A stretch of 6,384 nt of DNA from Verrucomicrobiota bacterium (GTDB lineage: Bacteria > Verrucomicrobiota > Verrucomicrobiia > Limisphaerales > JACRJZ01), in contig JAKLEJ010000216.1 of the NCBI GenBank assembly GCA_022711695.1, positions 1 through 6,384 on the forward strand, read 5' to 3'. Shown here piece after piece: positions 1 through 6,186 of this stretch. Every line of letters begins with the position of its first letter. The stretch's first letter is position 1. The notes under the pieces are model-generated. The model saw only the letters and a list, made by a program, of their open reading frames with translations, did no database searches and had not been told where the DNA came from. The position numbers and the translations under genes were made by a program.

Positions 1-290
1 TCGAGCGCAAACTGGACCATGGCGCGGCCGAGGCCGCGTCCCCGGCGCGCTTCGTCCACCACCACGTCGCAAACGTAGGCGAAGCGCGTTTTGTCGGAGA
101 CGATCCGGGCGTAGCCCACCTGGAGGCCGTCGGGCGTGAAGGCCCCGACCACCAGGGCCGAGTGGCGAGCGGCGCGCTCGACGCGCTCGCGGACGATGCC
201 TCGGGACCAGTAGGTCGCCGCCAGCCAGGCGGTGACGCGGGCAAAGTCCATGCTCTCAAAGCCCTCGCGAAGGATGGGGTCGCTGTTCAT
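1..290 (-). CDS. GNAT-family N-acetyltransferase, N-terminal 96 residues (cut by window edge)
   Basis: This is a partial gene: it starts at the ATG read from 290 to 288 and is still open at base 1, so only 96 codons are visible. GNAT enzymes transfer an acetyl group from acetyl-CoA to an amine on a small molecule or protein. The visible part has the order expected for the fold: an N-terminal helix region (around residues 14-40, containing ATYWSRGI), a strand with VVGAF near residues 47-51, a strand VGYARIVSD near 58-66, then YVCDVVVDEARRGRGLGRAM at 72-91. The last stretch is motif A, with the acetyl-CoA pyrophosphate loop R83-x-x-G86-x-G88. The substrate cannot be told. The similarity is to general small cytosolic GNAT proteins of about 140 residues, so roughly a third is missing. 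There is no clear Shine-Dalgarno sequence. It lies 197 bp downstream of the coiled-coil gene on the same strand and is probably a separate unit. Confidence 0.88.
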   Translation of the reverse strand, partial: MNSDPILREGFESMDFARVTAWLAATYWSRGIVRERVERAARHSALVVGAFTPDGLQVGYARIVSDKTRFAYVCDVVVDEARRGRGLGRAMVQFAL

Positions 291-487
291 GTTGCCCGAC
301 GATGGTTTGAATCGTTTGTGTCCCTGCGACTATCCCGAGAAGTTCTCCCAGGCCGCGCAGCTTTTCTGGCAGGGTGTTCTTGCCCTTCGTTCGCTTCGTT
401 TCCTTCTGTGAGCATTCTGGCTGCGGCTCTGCCGGACTGCGTCTTTCGTGGCTGCCTTGGCTGCCCGGATATCCCCAAAGGCGGGCT
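291..487. other. Intergenic gap between coiled-coil gene and GNAT gene
   Basis: I see no credible gene here; the short frames through it lack family features. On the minus strand, just after the stop codon of the coiled-coil gene, GCCCG and CGGGC (463-467 and 482-486) can pair around a 14-base loop that contains the palindrome GGATATCC (467-474). No T-run follows, so this is at best a weak terminator. The middle holds the degenerate repeat described separately. The promoter of the GNAT gene should lie between about 291 and 370, but I cannot pick out convincing -35 and -10 boxes. Confidence 0.5.
384..464. repeat. Degenerate short repeats, candidate interspersed intergenic element
   Basis: On the minus strand, AACGAAG occurs twice in tandem with a nine-base period (within 385-403), directly after GAAGGA. 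On the plus strand this reads as a run of TTCGTT/CTTCGTTT/CCTTCTG. The adjoining 60 bases hold TGGCTGC three times (starting at 418, 449 and 458). The mix of AACGAAG units and TGGCTGC-like units in non-coding DNA resembles intergenic repeats I associate with Verrucomicrobiota genomes, but that comparison is from memory. Only one copy is present in this window, so dispersion cannot be shown here. Confidence 0.35.
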
Positions 488-1327
488 TCATCTTCCAGGC
501 GGCGCGGGGAGGCGACGCAGGGAGTTCGAGACGGTCAGGTCCACGGTGCGGCCATCGGGTGAAAGCACCGGCAGCAGCGTGACGTTCAAACCAGACCCAT
601 CGGTGTCGCCGATCGAAATGCTGCCGGCCGTTCCGCTGGTGGTGGCCAGGCGGGGCGAGGAGAGAATCTCCACGCCTTCCATCTTCCGGAGGGCGTCGAT
701 GAAGCTCCGCGCCTGGTCGGCTTCGAAGATCCCGCTGCCGGAGGCCTCGCGCGTCGCCGTTTGGAACTGTTCCCATCCTGGCCCCGAGAGAAGCGCCTCC
801 GGGGCCTGGAGAAACAGGCCGCCAATGACGAGGGTGTCTCCGGGCGTGTTGGTCGTCCCAAAGTCCGGAGTGAAGAGGGCCAGGGTCCGTTTGCCTTCCT
901 CGACCGGCCAGCCGCCCATGACCAGGGTCTGGCCCCGGGCGAGCGACGCCCGGGCCTGGCCGACGAAAACGACGGCGTTGGACGCGGCGGCCCCCGTTGC
1001 CGCGTCGGGGCCGGACGGCGCGATCAAAACCGAATTTGGCGCGTTGGTGAGCGCGGCCAGCTCGCGGCGCAGGCGGGCGATGTCGCCGCGCAGCCTGGGC
1101 AGCTCGCGGCTCTCCTCGCGCAGACGCCGGTTCTCGGATTCCAACGCGCGCAATCGCTCGTTGTCGGCTTGAAGGCGGGCCGCTTCAGCGGCTTGGGCGC
1201 GGGCCTCAGCCGCCTGGGCTTGCTGAGCGCGCATTGCCTGGCGTTGCAGGAACAAAAGGAAGGAGCACGCCACGAGGGCGAGGAGCGCTACAACGAGAGC
1301 CACCGCGGTTTTGCGGGATGAGGTCAT
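488..1327 (-). CDS. Membrane-anchored coiled-coil protein with secretin-like motifs
   Basis: This gene encodes 279 residues and I cannot name it. Residues 1-6 are short and basic (MTSSRK), followed by one hydrophobic helix at about 7-27, so it is probably a single-pass inner-membrane protein with the bulk outside the cytoplasm. A Cys at 21 lies inside the helix without a clean lipobox. Residues about 30-93 are rich in Ala, Gln, Leu, Arg and Glu in a heptad-like pattern, which predicts a coiled coil. After a Gly/Ala/Ser-rich linker, residues 122-152 contain ARGQTLVMGGW and GKRTLALFTP. Residues 198-265 contain EGVEILSSPRLATTSG and LPVLSPDGRTVDLTV. Both recall conserved stretches of bacterial secretins, but in reversed order and without a full secretin domain. 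The start lies 9 bases after the stop of the xylanase gene, which suggests one transcript and perhaps translational coupling. No Shine-Dalgarno sequence is seen before it. A role in the envelope, perhaps scaffolding or secretion, is inference only. Confidence 0.85.
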   Translation of the reverse strand: MTSSRKTAVALVVALLALVACSFLLFLQRQAMRAQQAQAAEARAQAAEAARLQADNERLRALESENRRLREESRELPRLRGDIARLRRELAALTNAPNSVLIAPSGPDAATGAAASNAVVFVGQARASLARGQTLVMGGWPVEEGKRTLALFTPDFGTTNTPGDTLVIGGLFLQAPEALLSGPGWEQFQTATREASGSGIFEADQARSFIDALRKMEGVEILSSPRLATTSGTAGSISIGDTDGSGLNVTLLPVLSPDGRTVDLTVSNSLRRLPAPPGR

Positions 1328-1336
1328 GGCTGGAGG

Positions 1337-4300
1337 CTATTTCGGACCGCTGGCCGCCGGCGCGAGCGCGACCTTCAGGCTGCCCTCGCGGCGCTTGAGT
1401 TCCACCACCGCTTCCCTGCCTCCCGAGGTCACGCGGTGTTTGCCGAAGAACGCGCGGACATCGCACCGGCCCTGGGCATCGGCGCGCGCGCTCGAACGGG
1501 TCCACCACTGGTTGAACACGAGGTCGCGGTAAGCCTCGGCGGCGGGCGTAGGCGACCAATCGCGCCGGAAAAGCGACGACACTGGAATCCAGTTGGCGCC
1601 TTCCCAAAATCCCCACATGAGAACGCCCTCGACTGCCGGGTGGGCAAAGCAGATGCGGTAGTAGTCCGCGAGGGCTTTGGCTTTGGCCAGCTCTTCCTCG
1701 TGGGAGAGACGGGCCCCGCGCTGGCCGTAATGCTTGGAGCGCTGGCCAGGCATGTTGAACTCGGTGACGCGGATCGGGAGCCTGAACTGGGCCAACCGGT
1801 CCAGCGCGTTCTGTAGGGCGGCGGGGTCAAAGGAATCGCCGTGCAGGTGACCCTGGACGCCAATGCCGGCCACGGGCACGCCCTGGTCGAGGAATCTCCG
1901 AATCTGGGTCACATAATCATCGAGCCGCCGGCCGGTGAGGATGTCGTAGTCGTTGAGATAGAGCGCGGCCTGCGGATCCTCCTGGCGCATCCAGGCGGCC
2001 ATGTCCCGGGTGATCCCCGCCCCCAGGCGCTCTTCGTAGTAATTGCCATGGAGCATCTCGTTGTTGAGATCGTATTCGGCGAAGCGGCCGCGGTAGCGCC
2101 GGGCCACATCGATGGCCCGGGCTTTCAAGGTCTCGCGGAGCGTGTCGTTGTCCATGGTCTTCAGCCAGGGCTGGACCCGGTTGGGGATGCCCCAGAACAC
2201 GTTGTGGCCGCGGAGCGGGATGTCGTGCCGGCGGGTCCAATCGAGCATGGCGTCCGTCACCGTGTAATCGACCTCGCCTTGGCGCGGCTCCATGCTGTGC
2301 CACTTGAGCGCGTTTTCGGTCACCGCCGAATTGAAGTTCTCGAGGAGGACCTTCTTGTACTGGGCCTCGTTTGTGCCGCCGGGCCTTCCGCCGAACATCT
2401 GGTTGGCCAGCGCCGCTCCGAACCAAAACTCGTGGCGGAGTTGCTCGACGCGCACCTCGGCGCCCGGCGCCGTCTCGATGACCAGCGTGCCGGTCCGCAC
2501 CTGGCGGATGGCTTGCTCCAGGGCCGGGTTGGCCGTCCCCGAGCCCGACAGCGATATGGCCGCGGCCGGGCCCGGATCGGCGGACAGGGTGGTCCCGGCG
2601 TAAGGCAGGTGAGCGAACGGCCCTGGAGGCGCCTGGCTGGCGTCGGCTGGCCGGCCCAGAAAGTCGCAATTCAGCAGGGGCAAGCGCGGGAACAGCGGGA
2701 GGGGCTCGAGGGAACGGACCGAAATCGCCAGCGTGGCCGGATCGAGCGTTGCCTCCAGCGCGGCCCGGACGCTGCGCTTGTCCCATCCGGTTTTGGCTTG
2801 CCAGGCGACCAGATCAAATCCCTTGTCCGGACCCGCGAAAACGTTGCAGTCCGAGACGTTGTCCGGATCGGAGATGGCCAGGGGCCTGGCGTGGTTGAGA
2901 AAGACGTTGTTCAGGATCTTGTTTCGGCGCGCCGTGGTGGGCCGGCCAAGAACGGTCCGGCCCTGGCAAACCTGCATGCGCACGGCCGCATCCCGGCTGT
3001 GCGCCACGAGGTTGTGGGCGATGGTCAACTCGTCGCAGTCATGTTGATAGATGCCGTTGCCGCGCGTTCCCCAAACGAGGTTGTGGTCCACGAGGTTGGG
3101 CTGCTGGGAAGCTTCCATGAAAATGCCGCCGGTGTCGCAATGGACATCCAGGATTATGTTGCCGGTGACCCTCGAGTTCACGTTGCCCCAGTCCAGCCAG
3201 ATGCCGGGCGCGGCGGTCGTGTCCCGGACCAGGTTGCGCCGCAGCAGGCAGGAGCGGGTCAGATGGACCTTGATCCCGCCGGTTTCGTAGAGCGGCCAGA
3301 GGTCATGCCAGCCGCAATTCCGAATGACATTGTCCTCGATCAGGGTGTGGGCGATGGACTTGCCCTCCAGCCCCCCGATGCCGCATTCGCCGATCCGGTT
3401 GCGGCGCACGATGTGGCGCCCGCCCTCGGCCAAGTCCGGGCCGGCGACGTCGAACTGGTCGCCGATGTCGATGCCGATGGCGTTGCATTGGCGCACGAGG
3501 TTGTCCTCGATGATCCAATGGTGGCCGCGCTGCGTGGAGAGAGCGCCTAGCTGCGGGCGCGGGAAGCAGTTCCCGGAGCGCTCGATGGTGAAGCCCTTGA
3601 CGCGGATGTAGCCCAGCCCGCAGACACGCGGCGCGAAGACGAACCCGCGGGCGGTTGCCTCGAAGCGGGCGCGCGACGCATCGACATCCCCAAACGGCCG
3701 CACCTGCGCCGCCAGGCCGTTGGTCTCGACCCAATACGCGCCCGCGCGGACCGCCAACTCGGCCTGGCTCAAGACTTGCCGCAAACGAACGCCGTCCTGG
3801 AAGATCAGCCCCCGCCGCAGCCTCAGAACCGGCCGGCCCTTGATGGGCTTGGCCCAATCCATGCAACGGTCGATCTGGGCGTCGGTCAGATTGATCTCCG
3901 CGAAGGGGTTGCCGTCCTGGAACCACTCCGGGGGCAACGGGATGCGCCAGACGGGCTTGGCTTCGGCTGACTCGCTGGGCCGCACGAGCGTCCAACTCCC
4001 CGAGAGTGTCTCGGCGCCCGACAAGACAACCTGCGCTCCCGGCGCGGCCTCGTAACTAATCATGCGATCGGGGCCGGCGCCGCCCCGGGCCGGGCTGACG
4101 CGCTCCCGATAGACGCCCGTTCCCACGACCACTCGTTCTCCGGGCTGCAATGCCTGGGCGGCGCGGGTGAGGGTTCGGAACGGAAGCTCGGCGCTGCCGG
4201 GATTGTCGTCCGAGGCGCGCGGGTGTCCCTGGTCCACATGATAGGTGCGCGTGAAGCGCAGCGGCTCCTCCCAGGTTTTGAACTCGGTTCCATCGGGCAG

Positions 4301-4387
4301 GAATGCCGGGGGGATCAAGGACCGCTCCGCGGCCATTGCCGGGCCGAGGCCCAGCGCAAACGCCAGCCAATACCACGCTGCTTTCAT
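1337..4387 (-). CDS. Secreted two-domain xylan hydrolase: GH120-like beta-helix fused to GH10 endo-xylanase
   Basis: This gene encodes 1016 residues. Residues 1-20 look like a Sec signal peptide (hydrophobic run, AMAA before E21), so the enzyme is exported. Residues about 46-600 form a right-handed parallel beta-helix: after an entry segment (GVYRERVSP at 91-99, ISYEAAPG at 110-117), coils repeat from about 290 to 500 (WIIEDNLVRQC, HTLIEDNVIRNC, NLVDHNLVWG, LTIAHNLVAHS). From memory, this region follows GH120 beta-xylosidase XylC, with GIKVH at 371-375, WLDW at 397-400 and IFMEASQQPNLVDHN at 422-436. D399 (bases 3191-3193) and E425 (3113-3115) match its nucleophile and acid/base. Residues about 622-955 are GH10: ENALKW (691-696), RGHNVFW (726-732), acid/base E777 in LNNEM, GVQGHLH (843-849), nucleophile E876 in RVTEFN, and WGFWEGANW (925-933). 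A beta-rich tail with FFGKHRVT follows. GH10 cuts internal beta-1,4-xylan bonds; the beta-helix may release xylose from the products. The GH10 call is firm. The GH120 call is likely but unsearched; another beta-helix family such as GH141 is the main alternative. Confidence 0.93.
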   Translation of the reverse strand: MKAAWYWLAFALGLGPAMAAERSLIPPAFLPDGTEFKTWEEPLRFTRTYHVDQGHPRASDDNPGSAELPFRTLTRAAQALQPGERVVVGTGVYRERVSPARGGAGPDRMISYEAAPGAQVVLSGAETLSGSWTLVRPSESAEAKPVWRIPLPPEWFQDGNPFAEINLTDAQIDRCMDWAKPIKGRPVLRLRRGLIFQDGVRLRQVLSQAELAVRAGAYWVETNGLAAQVRPFGDVDASRARFEATARGFVFAPRVCGLGYIRVKGFTIERSGNCFPRPQLGALSTQRGHHWIIEDNLVRQCNAIGIDIGDQFDVAGPDLAEGGRHIVRRNRIGECGIGGLEGKSIAHTLIEDNVIRNCGWHDLWPLYETGGIKVHLTRSCLLRRNLVRDTTAAPGIWLDWGNVNSRVTGNIILDVHCDTGGIFMEASQQPNLVDHNLVWGTRGNGIYQHDCDELTIAHNLVAHSRDAAVRMQVCQGRTVLGRPTTARRNKILNNVFLNHARPLAISDPDNVSDCNVFAGPDKGFDLVAWQAKTGWDKRSVRAALEATLDPATLAISVRSLEPLPLFPRLPLLNCDFLGRPADASQAPPGPFAHLPYAGTTLSADPGPAAAISLSGSGTANPALEQAIRQVRTGTLVIETAPGAEVRVEQLRHEFWFGAALANQMFGGRPGGTNEAQYKKVLLENFNSAVTENALKWHSMEPRQGEVDYTVTDAMLDWTRRHDIPLRGHNVFWGIPNRVQPWLKTMDNDTLRETLKARAIDVARRYRGRFAEYDLNNEMLHGNYYEERLGAGITRDMAAWMRQEDPQAALYLNDYDILTGRRLDDYVTQIRRFLDQGVPVAGIGVQGHLHGDSFDPAALQNALDRLAQFRLPIRVTEFNMPGQRSKHYGQRGARLSHEEELAKAKALADYYRICFAHPAVEGVLMWGFWEGANWIPVSSLFRRDWSPTPAAEAYRDLVFNQWWTRSSARADAQGRCDVRAFFGKHRVTSGGREAVVELKRREGSLKVALAPAASGPK

Positions 4388-4548
4388 AATGGTCGCTTTC
4401 TTTGACCCGCTTCTTCCGAGCCTCGACGACTGTCAAACCTGCGGCGGCCGTGCCCGCCGCGGCTCAGGCCGGCGCCCAAGCGCCGCTGACTGCAAACACT
4501 GCGGGGCCTTCGCCGGTTGCGCGGCGGCGGCGCCGCCCGGAGACAGGC
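4388..4548. other. GC-rich gap between URO-D-like gene and xylan hydrolase gene
   Basis: No gene is visible in these 161 bases. The part nearest the URO-D-like stop codon is very GC-rich and includes a perfect 12-bp palindrome with no loop (GGCGGCGCCGCC, 4526-4537). A 7-bp stem-loop lies at 4441-4460. The last 50 bases before the hydrolase start, read on the minus strand, are less GC-rich. They contain a TTGACA (4436 to 4431), but nothing like TATAAT sits 16-18 bases further on. Either a promoter unlike the standard sigma-70 form lies here, or the hydrolase gene is read from the upstream gene. Confidence 0.45.
4441..4460 (-). terminator. Possible hairpin, weak terminator or processing site
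   Basis: GCGGCGG (4441-4447) and CCGCCGC (4454-4460) are perfect complements around a six-base loop. On the minus strand the stem is followed by AGGTTTGACA, with only three T in a row, so it does not look like a strong intrinsic terminator. Its place between two minus-strand genes would suit partial termination or RNA processing. In such GC-rich DNA a 7-bp stem can also arise by chance. Confidence 0.25.
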
Positions 4549-5991
4549 TCAGAAGCTCTCGAGCATTTGCCAGATATAGACCGCGCCCAGGGCATCCACG
4601 TCTTCCCACACCTTCCTGATCAGGTCGCGATCGCCGGTGATCGAGGGATACTCCTTGACCTTCTGTTCCCAGGGGAAGCACACGCCGGGGCGGATGGCGG
4701 GGACGGGGCAGCCGGCCATGCCAGCGACCTTCTGGCGGTCGGCGATCGAGGCCGGGACTTCGCTGGGCGAGAGGGCCGAAGGCGGCTGGTAGCTGCCCGC
4801 CGGGTATCCGCCGAACTCGCGGCACACCTGCGTCATCACCCGCATGTTCTCGACACTGGTGTCATCCTGCATGATGGCGCCGGCGTCCATGATGTAGCCG
4901 CCGTTGCCGGCCACCTCCTTGATGACGCGCAGGCAGAACTCGCGGACCTCCTCGGGCCGGCCGAAGCTCAGCAAGGTGTTCGGGATGCCGCCGCTGATGG
5001 CGAACTTGTCGTGCAGCTCGCGATGGACGTGGAAGATGTCGTCCTGGTCGCAGTGGAAGACGATGCTGCGGTCGGGCAGCTCGCGGAACGTCTGGAGGTG
5101 GTGTTTCCATTTGCCCTCGGCGTAGAAAAGGGTCTGGCGGCCGTGCTTCCAGAACTCCTCGATGATGGGCTTGAGGGTGGGCCAGAAGTGCGAGTCGAAC
5201 TGCCGGGGGTTGATGAAGGGCACGGTGCCGCGGTGCATCCAGAACCCGATCGGCACGAGCTTGTTCGGGTCCGAGGTGGTCAACCCCACGTGGCACAGGT
5301 GGGGCATGAGGGCTTCGCAGGCCTGCAGCACCTTCTTGGGCTGGGTGTGCATGTCCATCATCAGGCCCACATAGCCCCGCAGCTTGTCCGCGATGATGTC
5401 AAAAGGCGCCTTGAAGATGCCGGCAATGGCCGAGACCGTGCCGGCCTCGGTCCGCAGGCGCTGGATTTGCGGCCCAAAGGCGTAGAAGTAATCCAGCATG
5501 GCCATGGCGCTTTTCACCAGGGCGATGTTGTTGCGGGAGGTGGACGGCTGGCCGATCTTGCAGGTCTCGGCCGCCACGCGCGGCAGCCACACGCTGTAAA
5601 GAAACCCCGCCGGGTCCCGGATCAGCTCGTCGTACTCGTCGGCCTTCATGAAGGCCTCCTCCTCGGAGGGCTCGATGTAATTGAAGCCGGTGGTATGCGG
5701 GATGTGGATGCCGGGAATGCCGTAATAGCGCAGGCCGGCCGCCATGGCGATGCCCATGTAGGCATAAACCATGTTCGGCACCACCGCGTCCCAGTCGAAG
5801 CCCTTGGCGGTCTTGACGGCGGCGTCGAAGGCCTTCTGGTAGCTCACGCTCACATCCTGGCAGGTGTAGCCGGCGTACTTGGCGGTAAACTCCGCCACGA
5901 ACGGCCGCAGCGGGATGCGGTCCGGCTTCTCGTTGCGCATGGCGGTGACGTAGCGGTTGAGCCTCTCCTGGTAGAGTTGTTCCGTATTCAT
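4549..5991 (-). CDS. Uroporphyrinogen decarboxylase (URO-D) family protein, methyltransferase-like
   Basis: The protein has 480 residues when started at the ATG read from 5991 to 5989. The frame is open for another 36 codons upstream, but those residues look random, while MNTEQLYQERLNRYVTAM is a normal start for this family. The URO-D fold is supported by EKPDRIPLRPF (21-31), KAPFDII (194-200), the hydrophobic strand ending VFHCDQDDI (311-319), ISGGIPNTLLSFG (332-344), PEEVREFC (346-353) and GNGGYIMDAG (362-371). The pattern DxxDIFxxxxxL followed by GGIPxxLL is closer to URO-D-type methyltransferases (relatives of MtaA/MtbA and of aromatic O-demethylation systems) than to HemE. These move methyl groups to or from corrinoid or folate carriers in the cytoplasm. 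The HxC zinc motif of MtaA-type enzymes is not intact (H313-C314-D315). About 80 C-terminal residues (401-480), including Cys428 and Cys438, extend past the usual end. Substrate unknown. No Shine-Dalgarno sequence is seen. The gene is divergent from uvrC. Confidence 0.9.
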   Translation of the reverse strand: MNTEQLYQERLNRYVTAMRNEKPDRIPLRPFVAEFTAKYAGYTCQDVSVSYQKAFDAAVKTAKGFDWDAVVPNMVYAYMGIAMAAGLRYYGIPGIHIPHTTGFNYIEPSEEEAFMKADEYDELIRDPAGFLYSVWLPRVAAETCKIGQPSTSRNNIALVKSAMAMLDYFYAFGPQIQRLRTEAGTVSAIAGIFKAPFDIIADKLRGYVGLMMDMHTQPKKVLQACEALMPHLCHVGLTTSDPNKLVPIGFWMHRGTVPFINPRQFDSHFWPTLKPIIEEFWKHGRQTLFYAEGKWKHHLQTFRELPDRSIVFHCDQDDIFHVHRELHDKFAISGGIPNTLLSFGRPEEVREFCLRVIKEVAGNGGYIMDAGAIMQDDTSVENMRVMTQVCREFGGYPAGSYQPPSALSPSEVPASIADRQKVAGMAGCPVPAIRPGVCFPWEQKVKEYPSITGDRDLIRKVWEDVDALGAVYIWQMLESF

Positions 5992-6186
5992 AACAGTGCA
6001 ATGGGGCGACGTTAGGCCGATGCGCCTCCCCAAGCCAGCACAAATCCTGAATCCGTGACTAACGATACGGGGCCAAGCGGCGTCGGTGGCCGGACCCACC
6101 GCCGGCTGACCCCGCCCGGCAGGCGCGAATTCAGCGGATTCGGCCCGGCTTGCCAGGGCGGGCGGGGCGCCTGTAGCTTAAAGGCG
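5992..6186. promoter_or_regulatory. Divergent intergenic region between URO-D-like gene and uvrC
   Basis: Both flanking genes start here and point away from each other, so promoters for both should lie in these 195 bases. The segment 6040-6070 is the least GC-rich part. A 6-bp stem, CGGTGG (6084-6089) and CCACCG (6096-6101) with a six-base loop, sits near the middle and could be an operator or a chance hairpin. For uvrC, TTGCCA (6150-6155) and TAGCTT (6174-6179) are 18 bases apart, but the second is a poor -10 box and would place the transcript start almost at the ATG. No tRNA, riboswitch or extra gene is recognised. Confidence 0.4.

Noticed and set aside
162..1172. Plus-strand open frame of 336 codons opposite the GNAT and coiled-coil genes
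   Set aside because: It runs across an intergenic gap and two minus-strand genes, is rich in Arg, Ser and Pro, and has no recognisable motif.
1841..3550. Long plus-strand open frame of 569 codons opposite the xylan hydrolase
   Set aside because: It is antisense to a gene with clear domains and catalytic motifs. Its product is rich in Val, His, Asp, Ala and Gly without a recognisable motif, as expected for a shadow frame in GC-rich DNA.
4409..4436. Possible sigma-70 promoter with TTGACA at 4436 to 4431 for the xylan hydrolase
   Set aside because: No sequence resembling TATAAT occurs 16-18 bases downstream, so the -35 match alone is not enough.
4402..6015. Long plus-strand open frame of 537 codons opposite the URO-D-like gene
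   Set aside because: It is the antisense shadow of a well-supported gene, with low-complexity His/Asp/Val/Gly composition and no domain signal.
5992..6099. 36-codon upstream extension of the URO-D-like gene
   Set aside because: The frame is open but the residues do not resemble a leader peptide or family sequence; the start at 5991 fits the usual N-terminus.
6150..6179. Possible leaderless promoter for uvrC (TTGCCA, 18 bases, TAGCTT)
   Set aside because: The -10 match is only half right and such a match can arise by chance; noted in the intergenic entry but not called.
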